From Haberlea rhodopensis (taxonomy: Eukaryota; Streptophyta; Magnoliopsida; Lamiales; Gesneriaceae), in NCBI GenBank assembly GCA_907163345.1, contig CAJQUN010000007.1, positions 2,611,206-2,675,205 of the forward strand: 64,000 nt of DNA, read 5' to 3'. Positions 23,536 through 35,631 of the stretch are shown piece after piece. The notes below the pieces were generated by a model, which saw nothing but the letters and a program-made list of their open reading frames with translations, was not told the origin of the DNA and searched no databases. The translations under genes and the position numbers were made by a program. Each line of letters opens with the position of its first letter. Positions within the stretch are counted from its first letter, which is position 1.

Positions 23536-25842
23536 TGTAAGGCCCTCGTACCGTATTATCGGAAATCAGGTTTAGCTTCTCAACAATTATGTGATTTATT
23601 TTATGTCAATCATATGGTTGAGAAAAAAACACGAGGAATATTATCTTTGATAACAACTTGATATCATATTGTAAATGTGATGTCCCGATATTTGAGAATG
23701 AGAATTAAGTACAATTTGTACATTAATTTGTTAATTAGTTAGAAATTCAGTAATGAGAATATAATATAATTAATGAGAGTGGAAATTGACATTGTACATG
23801 CCAATTGACAGTCGGGTCAGAACATGGTGAATGACAAATATATTTTTGGAATATTCGGATTAACCGAAATTTTATTAAAATGATTTAATAAATATAAAAT
23901 TTATATTAAATTGAAAGATTTAATTTTTGTGATTCTAATAAAGACACGAAGTCAGGTGTGGACTGTATATGTAATATACATGCACAAGTACACCGGTGAC
24001 ACCCCGATGTTCATAATTGGTCGGGAATTAATATATATCGGTGTAGGATGTAAAACACACAGCAAAACATGTAAAACACACACTAAATCGCGGACACCTA
24101 CTAAAAGGTGCGAAAACATGCACTTCTCGCGCGATCACCGACCACCGTGTACTTATCCGCTCCGTTAGCCGCCGTCCGACCACTTAAGGACGAGACCAAC
24201 CTACCACCGTGTTCCTTACTCAGAGGCGCATCTTTACATACCAGATAATCAAACTTTGGTGTTCGTAAAGGTGTTCGATTTTACCCTGGAACGGACGAAG
24301 TCGAGCAGACTACGGTTTCTGAGCTTTTGGTTCGATTTCTTCGAATCTACTACGAATTGGACGAAGCCAAGGCACCGTATCTCTTCCTTGCACCTGGACG
24401 AAACTTTCTACAACGGTCACCGCCACTATCACCGCCGGAGCTCGCCGGAATCTGCTGATATGCGTGAGTGAACTGTGTGCGATTTTGGGTAAAATTTGAT
24501 ATCCGATTTTTCCGACATTGCTTTGATAATTACCAACTCAGTTGGACTATAATTGTTGAATAATAATTTGAATTGGTGAAAAATAATTTAGCAAATTAAA
24601 TTATGATGCAATCGCATCAATTTAATTACCCTAAATTGATTAAGATGTGACTAAAATTGATAACCAATTTTTAATGATTAGTTTATTCAATTGTGAATTT
24701 ATATTGATATGCAGTGAATACATTGACTCTACAAGCTCAAGTATCGAGAATGAAAGGTATGTTGTGATCGGGTAACATACAACAGGTATCTGTATGATTT
24801 GATATATGATTTGTTAAAGTCTGTGAATTACGTGAGATTATGTGGCTACGTGATTTTATTTAAATTATGTGGCATTCATAGCATGCATGATTGGTACATC
24901 GGTGTATGAAAATAAATGTTTTGTTAACACACATACATACATCGATGCATTGCATACACGTTGAGCTATATCCTTGAATACCCTGATATTTCTTGGATTC
25001 TGATATCGAACATTGGGGATTGGTACTGCGATACTATGTTGGCATTACATGGCCCGATAGGCATAGGGAATCGTGGTCCCCTTTGATGGATATGATTTGT
25101 TGAGACGGGGATTGGTGGCACCTTGCTGATGTCATCCGTCTGGATATCCCTATATGATTATGTGATGTCAGGACCTGGGGTTGGTGGCGCTTTGCCGACG
25201 TCCATCCGTCTGGATACCCTATAGGCTTGACAGGCTCGAGCTATTCTGATATGGTTGGACTTTCGTTTATTGATTCAGATATACCCAGTGGATGGGTGTA
25301 CGATATGATACCGACATGACATGACATGGCATGCATTGCATTGCATCATATATCACATTTTCTAGATACATGTTGTATATTCCATGATAGTTCCATATTG
25401 GGCTTTGGCTCACCCCCAAGGGGGGCTGTTGTTGTCTTTGTGTGTGGACAATGGCATATTATACAGGTGGCTAGGACCCAGAGAGGGCATGTCTGGTGGA
25501 AGCCACACTTGAGAGGTTTATTCTTTTGTTTATCCCAGTATTATATGTATATGTTTACCAGGGGTTTAACCCTGTGGTGTGTGAGGAGTTTAGGTATTTT
25601 AGTTTATTTCACCCAATGTGGATATCTGTTTAGTAGTTTGACTGGTGTATGCTGGATATGAACTGATCATATATATTTTCAGTATATGTTGATTTGTGTT
25701 GGTGGTATGTTCCTCGTACGATGAGGTCATGCCGAAATTTTTAGGGCCACATTTTAATAAATATTAAACAAATCTTCCGCTGTTTACGCTATAATTATCA
25801 TTGTGTGATAATTAATCACATGATTAGGATTGGGCCCTCACA
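23536..25842 (+). mobile_element. Element F 5' LTR
   Basis: Starts TGTAAGGCCCTCG, ends GGGCCCTCACA. Compared with the E LTR it has about 146 extra bases at the 5' side: E-type LTR sequence starts at TGTCCCGATATTT (about 23682). It has no CGATCGATCG array. The hairpin is at 25408-25432. Confidence 0.93.
25408..25432 (+). other. Conserved GC-rich hairpin near LTR end, element F
   Basis: GCTCACCCCCAAGGGGGGCT; C and G arms complementary. The 3' LTR copy (31456-31480) reads CCCCCAAGCGGGG, one change in the arm. Confidence 0.7.
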
Positions 25843-25845
25843 TTA

Positions 25846-25857
25846 TGGTATCAGAGC
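25846..25857 (+). other. Primer binding site, element F
   Basis: TGGTATCAGAGC, three bases after the LTR end; initiator tRNA-Met type. Confidence 0.93.
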
Positions 25858-26045
25858 ATAACTGGGAATGCTCAATTTTGAGTCTTGTGTACACTTGAAT
25901 AGGCACAAATAAATATGTGCGCTTGTGTTTGAATTATTTGACTACTTTGCTTGCCTTGCCTTGGTATGATGTTACATGAGATTGATATGTGAATATGTTG
26001 ATTTTGTGTAGTAGTGATCTTGCCACTTTACTATTTATAACAATG

Positions 26046-26171
26046 TTAAACCCCATCTATCATCATCTTCTCAAAGCAATTCCTCACCCTTTCCAGCATT
26101 CTCAGTGCCGAAAATGTAGGTGGCTCAATCAAATCCAAGGACATTACACCTTGTAATTCTATCGTTCGACA
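26046..26171 (-). pseudogene. Possible captured coding fragment in F
   Basis: A 41-codon open stretch on the minus strand includes SLDLIEPPTFSALRML and RNCFEKMMIDGV, then a stop. Its composition is protein-like and unlike the AT-rich surroundings, and it runs against the element's own direction. I do not recognise the protein; chance is possible. Confidence 0.25.
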
Positions 26172-27879
26172 TTGTTACTTTCAATAGGTTTAGGAGCAAT
26201 TACATTGCTCTAACCAAATCCATTTACATCCAAGTTATATAGAATGAATACCATAAGCAATACCCATACTATACATTAATTTAGTCAAACAAAGTCAAAA
26301 TCATTCAGCAGTTAATTGATAGTAGGTCTCAGAGTACACTCTTTCCCTACCTCATGCTGCCACATATAACAGTTTATTCACAATCGTATAGTATTAGTGA
26401 TGAACACACATCGTATAAAACATCGTTATATGTTTTGAAAATACGACTATGTGAGATATAGATTTTGAACCTTTGGAAATATTCTTGGGGATTTTATCCT
26501 TCGAATAATTTTCATGTATTTTTGTTGTATTTGAAATGAAATTGAATATTGAATTACAACAAGTTATATGTTGCAAAATGTGCATTGATTGTTTTGTCAT
26601 AATTTATCTCCTATACCTGATAATTTCTAAAGATGGGTATGCAAAAGTCATCAAATGCTTACCTATCAGCTACGAGGATATCATAAGGAGATCAAAATGA
26701 CAAAATTGGTGTTGGTAATTTATTTCGTCCACCCACTTTAAGTGGGGGAGGTTATTTTATCTGACCAAATGATATCTGTTGAGTATTAACTGTTTTTAAG
26801 AAAATTATATTACTTATCCTTATGACATGTTTTTGTTGTTTGGATAATAATATGATTCTCAGGTGAATGATCGAAACTACTGTCCAAGCTGAAATTCATT
26901 TATGTTTGTACTATTTCATAATTCGATTAATAAAAAGTAAATTATGATTAATTGGTTGTAATACAGATGCAGCACAGATGTGTGACACGTTCTTATTACA
27001 GAACGAATGTATATCTGTACCGACCTGATCTGGACTCTGTGCAAAGAATTAAATCAATGGTAACATAGTTGATTAAATTTTTGTTGACATAGACATGCCC
27101 GGATGTGGCATGGATCCAATATTTTAGCCAATTTTATTTATTTCATACTCGGAACTGACATGGACCTATGCACGTATGTGTATGGATCTCGTGTTCAAGG
27201 AATGCTGATTTTCTTTGTTATGGATTTGGATAGAATTTGCATGGACCCGAATATTACCTCGGCATAGACTCCATACATTTGTGGTAAGGTTTTGGGAAAG
27301 ATTCATGCATATACTTCCAAAAAGATGAGTACGAATCTCGATTTGAGAATCATGACTATTTCAAAGATTCTTATGTGTATAAAATGAATCGACTTGAATG
27401 AGTCGAAATTATTATGATATTTTGTATGACTATGTATTGCAGTACTTTACGTCTGCTAATGGATCTGCACTCTGAGTAGTATCAGGTGTCAATCCAAATG
27501 CTCGATATATGTTTAAGCCATACGAGTCTTCTAATTTTCAATATTTTTATGGACTCGATGAGTCAAGTGTTTTTTTTTTTTTAAAAAAAAAATCATTGAC
27601 TTGGTTGTGATTGTTTCTATTAATGATCTCTTGGTTATTCCAAGATGAAAATAAGATGTGTTGAAACACTGAAAGTTAATATTTCAGATTCTATGTATGA
27701 AATGCTTCTGATCAGCTGTCCAATCTGAATTTGGATTGCACTGAATGGTAACCTTGTAATCATGCGATAAAGGAACTAGTACATGTAGGATATCTGAAAT
27801 TAAAATTTCAGTTTCCTATGAAGAAGTGATGAGATATGCCAAACTATCCAAATGAAAATTTTGGATGAACAAAGTGATA

Positions 27880-28470
27880 CTCTTGTGCCATGTCATTGCT
27901 CGACATGGTATTCCTGTTGCTCCAACTAAGGTTAAAGCAGTGTTAAACTGACGGAGACCTACTAATGTTCTTGAGGTCCCATTGTTCATGGGTTTAGCAG
28001 GATTTTTAAAGTTGTTTTATCGAAAAGTTTGTTTAAAATTTGCTAAACCTAGTACTCAGCTGACACAGAAAAATTTAAAACCGTATTTGGTCAGATGAGT
28101 GTAAAGAAAGTTTCCGTAAATTGAAGACGAGACTGACCACTGCATCTGTACTTACTCTTCCTTCTGGCCAGAGGATATGTGATTTACACAGATGTGTTTT
28201 TTTTTTAAATGGTGTAGGTTGTGTCTCGCCAACTTTAATCTTGAGAAAATCGATACCCCGTATATGATTTGGCAATTGGCAACAATTGTTTTTGCTTTAC
28301 CGATTTGAATTTGTACGGGGAAACATTTGTTATTTATTCGGACCACAAGAGCTTGAAATACTTGTTCTGTCAATCTGATCTCAATATAAGGCAACACAGG
28401 TGGATAGATTTCCGAAAGAATTTTATTTTATGTTGTTCGAATCACCAAGGTACACGTGAATATTTATACA
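27880..28470 (+). pseudogene. Decayed RT-RNase H of element F
   Basis: In several frames, pieces of the RT connection and RNase H can be read. They include GLAGFLKLFYRK and STQLTQKN (C has LAGYYRRFVEGFS and LTQLTQKG), DECKESFRKLKTRLTTASVL, and VIYSDHKSLKYLFCQSDLNI at 28330-28390 (C has TIYTDHKSLKFLFTQAELNM). Stops, frameshifts and an inserted T-run near 28198 break it. gag, protease and integrase are not recognisable elsewhere in F. Confidence 0.85.
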
Positions 28471-29570
28471 TTGGATTAAATATTTTATTTCTGAATTTTG
28501 TTAATGTAACTATTCAGCCTAGATTGATCTCTTGCATCAAAGGCTCAACGAGACACTACTGTGAGTATAGAATCATATGAATTATTATCTTAAAGATATT
28601 TTTCTGATTCTAGCTTTTATTAAAAAGTCATAAATTGATGGTCATGAGACTCTAGAATTGTAATATACTTATTGTTGTTTCTAATGTATGACCTATAAAC
28701 AGTAAAAATGGACCAAGATTAGTAAAAGCGTTTGTCTTGAGTTTATTTGTTTAGTACCCAGAGTTTATTTTCAAAAAAAAAAATATATATTGGCAACATT
28801 GTAGAATACAAAAATGGATATTCTAGATTGCAAGGACTACGTATTATTCGTAGACTGGCAATTACATTGCGTGTATTATTTAACGTAATAAAGACTGTCG
28901 AGAGTATTTTATTTTCTTGATTATGTCTTAGTAAACGTTTGGTTTTAGTTTGAAATTCTGGTATTCATTTCAGAATACATTTGAGTTGAATATATGTTTG
29001 ACTATATGCTGTATATATATTATTCGAATCCTTACGACATTTCTATAAGATTCGGTGGATGCTCAAATGATGGAAAGCTTCCCAGAATCAGTAAGCAAAT
29101 TATAAGAATAAGTGTGGACGCTTCTGAAAATGGCAACAGGGTGATCTAATCATTTTCAAAAATCTCTCATGTGAAAGGTATGTTGAGTTTTGTGAATATT
29201 GCATATTAACATTATTAGCATTTTATATTGTTTGTAATGTGTTTCGTACTTCAACATTGATGAATTACGAACATGACTTGAAAAGTATTCTTCAATCTGA
29301 TGATGTTGAATTAAATTATTCAATGTTCTGCACTGAATAATTAATTTTGTGTTCTCAATTGAACAGACGGTTTCTTATAACCATTCTAGATAAGTAAACT
29401 ACACTCGTCCCTTGAGATTCAATGTACTATTCATTGATTTTGATTCAGCTTAATGCTAAATGAATTGAGTTTATGAAATTGATGTTTTTCCGATTATGGT
29501 ATTGACATGTACTGTAATTGGTGAATGATTTATGATCTGCACTTGTGATATTTCGAGGACAAAATATTTT

Positions 29571-29584
29571 AAGTGGGGGAGAAA
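29571..29584 (+). other. Polypurine tract, element F
   Basis: AAGTGGGGGAGAAA immediately before the 3' LTR. Confidence 0.9.
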
Positions 29585-31890
29585 TGTAAGGCCCTCGTAC
29601 CGTATTATCGGAAATCATGTTTAGCTTCTCAACAATTATGTGATTTATTTTATGTCAATCATATGGTTGAGAAAAAAACACGAGGAATATTATCTTTGAT
29701 AAAAACTTGATATCATATTGTAAATGTGATGTCCCGATATTTGAGAATGAGAATTAAGTACAATTTGTACATTAATTTGTTAATTAGTTAGAAATTAAGT
29801 AATGAGAATATAATATAATTAATGAGAGTGGAAATTGACCTTGTACATGTCAATTGACAGTCGGGTCAGAACATGGTGAATGACAAATATATTTTTGGAA
29901 TATTCGGATTAACCGAAATTTTATTAAAATGATTTAATAAATATAAAATTTATATTAAATTGAAAGATTTAATTTTTGTGATTCTAGTAAGGACACGAAG
30001 TCAAGTGTGGACTGTATATGTAATATACATGCACCAGTACACCGGTGACACCCGATGTTCATAATTGGTCGGGAATTAATATATATCGGTGTAGGATGTA
30101 AAACACACAACAAAACATGTAAAACACACACTGAATCGCGGACACCTACTAAAAGGTGCGAAAACATGCACTTCTCGCGCGATCACCGACCACCGTGTAC
30201 TTATCCGCTCCGTTCGCCGCCGTCCGACCACCTAAGGACGAGACCGACCTACCACCGTGTTCCTTACTCAGAGGCGCATCTTTACATACCAGATAATCAA
30301 ACTTTGGTGTTCGTAAAGGTGTTCGATTTTACCCTGGAACGGACGAAGTCGAGCAGACTAGGGTTTCTGAGCTTTTGGTTCGATTTCTTCGAATCTACTA
30401 CGAATTGGACAAAGCCAAGGCACCGTATCTCTTCCTTGCACCTGGACAAAACTTTCTACACCGGTCACCGCCACTATTGCCGTCGGAGCTCGCCGGAATC
30501 TGTTGATATGCGTGAGTGAACTGTGTGCGATTTTGGGTAAAATTTGATATCCGATTTTTCCGACTTTGCTTTGATAATTACCAACTCAGTTGGACTATAA
30601 TTGTTGAATAATAATTTGAATTGGTGAAAAATAATTTAGCAAATTAAATTATGATGTAATCGCATCAATTTAATTACCCTAAATTGGTTAAGCTGTGACT
30701 AAAATTGATAACCAATTTTTAATGATTAGTTTATTCAATTGTGAATTTATATTGATATGCATTGAATACATTGACTCTACAAGCTCAAGTATCGAGAATG
30801 AAAGGTATGTTGCGATCGGGTAACATACAACAGGTATCTATATGATTTGATATATGATTTGTTAAAGTCTGTGAATTACGTGAGATTATGTGGCTACGTG
30901 ATTTTATTTGAATTATGTGGCATTCATAGCATGCATGATTGGTACATCGGTGTATGAAAATAAATGTTTTCTTAAAACACATACATACATCGATGCATGA
31001 CATACACGTTGAGCTATATCCTTGAATACCCTGATATTTCTTGGATTCTGATATCGAACATTGGGGATTGGTACTGCGATACTATGTTGGCATTACATGG
31101 CCCGATAGGCATAGGGAATCGTGGTCCCCTTTGAATGATATGATTTGTTGAGACGGGGATTGGTGGCACCTTGCTGATGTCATCCGTCTGGATATCCCTA
31201 TATGATTATGTGATGTCAGGACCTGGGGTTGGTGGCGCTTTGCCGACGTCCATCCGTCTGGATACCCTATAGGCTTGATAGGCTCGAGCTATTCTGATAT
31301 GGTTGGACTTTCGTTTATTGATTCAGATATACCCAGTGGATGGGTGTACGATATGATACCGACATGACATGACATGGCATGCATTGCATTGCATCATATA
31401 TCACATTTTATAGATACATGTTGTATATTCCATGATAGTTCCATATTGGGCTTTTGCTCACCCCCAAGCGGGGCTGTTGTTGTCTTTGTGTGTGGACAAT
31501 GACAGATTATACAGGTGGCTAGGACCCAGAGAGGGCATGTCTGGTGGAAGCCACACTTGAGAGGTTTATTCTTTTGTTTATCCCAGTATTATATGTATAT
31601 GTTTACCAGGGGTTTAACCCTGTGGTGTGTGAGGAGTTTATGTATTTTAGTTTATTTCACCCAATGTGGATATCTGTTTAGTAGTTTGACTGGTGTATGC
31701 TGGATATGAACTGATCATATATATTTTCAGTATATGTTGATTTGTGTTGGTGGTATGTTCCTCGTACGATGAGGTCATGCCGAATTTTTTAGGGCCATAT
31801 TTTAATAAATGTTAAACAAATCTTCCGCTGTTTACGCTATAATTATCATTGTGTGATAATTAATCACATGATTAGGATTGGGCCCTCACA
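29585..31890 (+). mobile_element. Element F 3' LTR
   Basis: Near-identical to 23536-25842. It has a 154-codon open frame (30055-30519) that in the 5' LTR copy is broken by a TAG at 24166-24168 and a one-base C insertion near 24004. I treat this frame as chance. Confidence 0.93.
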
Positions 31891-32166
31891 ACTGACCCGC
31901 CAAGTTGAATGTCCACCTAGAACTTGATTCTCAAATATATTTTGGAGGATTAAAGTTTTGAAGTTATGTGTAGTAGTTGGCTAATGGTGACTATATTGAA
32001 AAATGTTTAATTTGATTTTGGGTGTAAAACTTATGATGAGTTTTATGTGGGATAAATGATATATATATATTATGATGTTTGATGTGTTGTGATGGTTATA
32101 AGTGAAGCATTAGAGGTGGGGAGTGTATCGTATGGGGTTTATGAAAGGTGAAACTGAATAGTTCCT

Positions 32167-32264
32167 GCGATCGATCGCGAGTAAGCGGCCGATCGACCTC
32201 GAAAGAGTGAAGCTTGGCAGTGAGTTCTCGCGATCGATCACGAGATGGCTAGTGATCGATCGCG
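32167..32264. repeat. Palindrome motifs in LTR G
   Basis: Three GCGATCGATCGC-type copies and one CGATCGAC variant, with GGCAGTGAG between them. Confidence 0.85.
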
Positions 32265-33242
32265 GCTAGTTAATTTTTTCTTTTCTTTTTTTAAATTTGT
32301 TAAAGTGTTGAGATTTTTGAAATGTAATATTTGCTGATAGATTTTCATGATGATTTCTACATTTCAGTGAAAATATTACACATTAAAATGAAGTGGCATG
32401 AATTGAAATTTAGTAAGATATGTACTACTCAATCGAGTTAATTGATAACTCAAATGAACATAGAATAAAATAGGATGCCTTGAGTAATATACATAGTACA
32501 GTAATTGTGATTGGTCACGTTATGATGCATGACGAATTTAGTAGGAAAATGATGATTTTATTGGAAGTATAGTTTGAGAATATTGAATTGACATTCAATA
32601 TAGATACTTCATGAACCTCCAGAGATCAAGGATGATTAAATCACGCTGTCGACTTTAAGATACGTAGTGAGGTACGAACAAGTATGCGTATTGTTAATTA
32701 TGAATTATGATCCATAAAATCATGAAAATTGGATAGGTGATAAGATGTATGGATTGAGAATTCATGTTAGAGTTCTAAATATTATTGTACGAGATGAGTT
32801 GCAACAGAATTATGATATGATATCACGGTGCATGATGAACTATTGTGAGGCCGCTGGTTATGGATTATGATGCCGCCGCTATTGAGCATGCGATAGGTAA
32901 TGGTGTCGTCGCTATTGAGCGAGCGATGTGATATGAGGAGAATGTAATATGATGAGATTTGTGTGATAAATTGATAATTGAATTACAAGTGAATTATTGT
33001 GGTGATAATCTGCTCATTATCATAGAACTAGTGATTATGAATGCGAGAACAATAAATCATTGCTGATGATTTAATTTTGATTATTTAATTGATTTTGGAG
33101 TTGATGATTCTAGATATCGTGAGAACAGGGACTTGTTACATGATCGTGGTATACTCAGGGAGTATTTACTTAAATTATAGTGTTACATTCTGTAAAATTG
33201 TGTATCGTGTACTCAATGATATTGAGATTATGTTTTTGGTGT

Positions 33243-33270
33243 GCTCACCGTGTGGGGGCTGTTTCTGTTG
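33243..33270 (+). other. Conserved GC-rich hairpin near LTR end, G
   Basis: GCTCACCGTGTGGGGGCTGT; the C arm has lost bases relative to A, and the G arm and TCTGTTG tail are kept. Confidence 0.6.
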
Positions 33271-33730
33271 AAATAGGTAGAACATGTAAGGCATGGATTC
33301 GTAAAGGAGTTCGAACTGGTGGATGAGGATGCTCTTGGAAGCAGGTACCAATATTGGTATAGAGTAATGTGTCTTATACAAGTAGATACACATTTATTTA
33401 TCAATGCTCGCCTGTGAGTATCGTGATGTGTGTATATGGGTTGTATAAGTATCTTGATGTTCTATTTACAATTGAGTGTTGCATGCAATTTAATTGAGAG
33501 TAGATTGCATAATGAATTGAGAATATTTATAGTACCTTATCAAGTGTATACATATGTGCATGGTGTCGTATTGGGAAACGAGTTTTTGGGGAATTATGTT
33601 GAAATTTTTTATAGACGTTATGCTATACTTACGAAGCATGTAATGAGAATTTCCCTGTGATAAATGTATGCACTAAAGACAAGGATAAATACACTAATGG
33701 TGAGATTAGGAGTCGGGGCCTTACACTAAA

Positions 33731-34263
33731 CTTCGATTATTTGGTATGGAAATGTGCGCCTCTGAGTTGTGAAGATGATGGTATGTCTGTTTCAGTGAGA
33801 GTGATCGGACATTGAATGTAATGAATTTATATGCGGTGGTCGGTGGTCGCTAAGGTGTAGGTGTTTTTGCACCTTTTACTATCCGCGATATGTGTTTTTT
33901 TACAAATTTACTGTATGTTTTACGTCCTACACCGATATATATTAATTCTCGATCAATTATGAACATCAGGGTGTCACCGGTGTACTGGTGCATGCACATC
34001 ACATGTACAATCCACACCTGACTTCGTGTCCCTATTTCAATCACAAAAATTAAATCTATCAATTTAATACAAATTTTATATTTACTAAATTATTTTAACA
34101 AAATTCGGTGTTAATCCGAATATTTCAAAAATATATTTGTCTATTCACAATGTCCTGACTCGACTGTCAATTGACAGTTATATTGTCCATTTCATTTCTA
34201 ATTAATTAAATTCTAATTAATTAACAAATTATATGTGATTATTGTTAAATAAATATCGGGACA
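33731..34263 (-). mobile_element. Element E 5' LTR, remaining part
   Basis: Continues the E LTR across G: the TGCGCCTCTGAG-type block, the ACCTTTTA block and the CACCGGTGTACTGG block match the complement of the F LTR at 23682-24250 in the right order. It ends GGGACA, so the minus strand begins TGTCCCGATATTT. Beyond it lies Ty1/copia sequence. Confidence 0.87.
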
Positions 34264-34830
34264 TTTTACTTGTATATGTTGATGACATAGTGATTGCCAG
34301 AAATGATAACAATGAAGCTACTGTTTTAAAAGTGTTTCTTGGTGAACAGTTCAAGTTGAAGGATCTTGGGAATTGGAAATATTTTTTGGGCATTGTTTAA
34401 GTAGAGGTTTTTTTGGTTGCAAACCACGCCCAACACCTTTCGATATTAACTTGAAACTCAATCAAGAGGAAAACAAACTTGTACCTGATCCATCTTTGTA
34501 TCGAATACTTGTGGGAAGATTATTGTACATCACCATTACTCGCATGGCTTGGCCTTGTCAATTAACAGGTTGAGTCAGTTTGTTTCTAACCTGTGAGACA
34601 CACGCTGTTTACTTAGTGATCAAACACATAAAGAGAGCGGTTGGTCAATGATTATTCTCCGGTCGGATTCAAATTGAGCATCATAAATATGAGAATTTGG
34701 ATTGAATATTATAAAAAAATCAGACACTTTAAAGATATCTTATATCTCTTCGTTGCATTAAAATTGATTAGACGGAAGATATCCAAATTGAATTACTAAC
34801 AAACATTATGTGTCGAAAAGGAAATTATCC
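34264..34830 (+). pseudogene. Ty1/copia reverse transcriptase and RNase H relic
   Basis: The plus strand reads LLVYVDDIVIARND, the YVDD catalytic block of Ty1/copia RT, then LGEQFKLKDLGNWKYFLG. A second frame has PSLYRILVGRLLYITITR, the conserved segment linking copia RT and RNase H. Stops and frameshifts follow (decayed to about 34830). The E element appears to be inserted upstream of the VDD block; the N-terminal RT would lie outside the window. No LTR of this copia was found. Confidence 0.88.
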
Positions 34831-35535
34831 CATAAATAATTCAAATTTGTGAGTTGGATGAATAAATATTCTTCTGTTCAATGGATCTTGTTGAATGGAT
34901 CTTGTTTTTCTGAAAGAAAGATTACCTTTATTCTTTATTGTCTTTATTAAACTACTTGCTTTTGAAACTATATTATTATAGTAAAATGTTGAAATTCAAA
35001 ATGTCCATTGTCTGACCGTTTCTCGCTTGCGTTTGGTTGGTCTTCGAAATACATTTTCTTTGATCTTGACTTCATTTATTCACATAGCCGCAGTTGAATT
35101 GCATATTTGATGAGGCTTTCCGGTTGGCCAAATCTAGCCAAAAGGTTGATGTTGGTAAAATTATAGATTTTTATTGAGGGAGACAAAAATATAGGATTTT
35201 TTAATTTTTAGGGTAAAATATAAAATATATATAATTAATTTAATATATATAAAAAAATTTAGGGGACAACTGCCTTCCAAGATTATACATGTGTTGTCCC
35301 TGCCTTCCGGTGAAGTTTGATGAGACTCACTCTGAATGTAAACAAAAAGATAATAATTCAAGAGATTTAGAATGGATGAAGTTTGATTGGAAAAAAAAAA
35401 ATTTACATATTAAAATTTATATTTAATATATAAAATAACTACAAAAATATATTAAAGACGACCTAAAATATAGCAAATGATGATATATCATTCAAGGGTG
35501 TAGCCTAACCTAACTTTTATTGCACATTTGAAATG
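34831..35535. other. AT-rich stretch, no gene recognised
   Basis: No coding frame, repeat match within the window or RNA gene was seen. Possibly the decayed 3' end of the copia relic. Confidence 0.5.
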
Positions 35536-35631
35536 AACCATTAATATAAGAAGTAGTTCAATATATTAGGGTTCGTGCGCTCCATCGCTGATTTTCGCTC
35601 CCGATGTCTTCCAGTTTGTTCCTTCTTCTTC

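Larger units (their letters stand above)
23536..31890 (+). mobile_element. Element F: complete non-autonomous Ty3/gypsy-derived element (8355 bp)
   Basis: Flanked by ACTGA on both sides (23531-23535 and 31891-31895), a 5-bp TSD. LTRs of 2307 and 2306 bp differ at few positions, so insertion is recent. PBS at 25846-25857 and PPT at 29571-29584 are intact. The 3.7 kb internal region has only decayed pol (27880-28470), so F must have been moved in trans. Confidence 0.93.
21915..31997. mobile_element. Insertion K (class unknown) with 21-bp flanking repeats, host of SINE and F
   Basis: TTGGCTAATGGTGATTATATT (21915-21935) recurs at 31977-31997 with one T/C difference. Neither flank is similar beyond this, which fits a long target-site duplication, as LINEs make. 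Without F and the SINE, K is about 1.55 kb of AT-rich DNA with no recognised domain and no A-tail at either end. A repair-related duplication is an alternative. Confidence 0.5.
21432..33725 (+). mobile_element. LTR G (solo LTR, about 2.2 kb) interrupted by K, SINE and F
   Basis: Starts TGTGATGCCTAAAAC and ends GGGGCCTTACA, with CTAAA on both sides (21427-21431 and 33726-33730), a 5-bp TSD. If the insertion K between the 21-bp repeats at 21915-21935 and 31977-31997 is removed, the remaining LTR is about 2.2 kb, the size of the other LTRs here. It has a CT-rich leader (21815-21890), palindromes (32167-32264), a TACGTAGTGAGGTACGA block (about 32661), AGCGA/CCGCT-type units (32840-32930) and the hairpin at 33243. 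I see no PBS, PPT or coding domain. Confidence 0.82.

Noticed and set aside
30055..30519. 154-codon open frame as a real gene
   Set aside because: It lies inside an LTR, is broken in the other LTR of the same element, and matches nothing I recognise.
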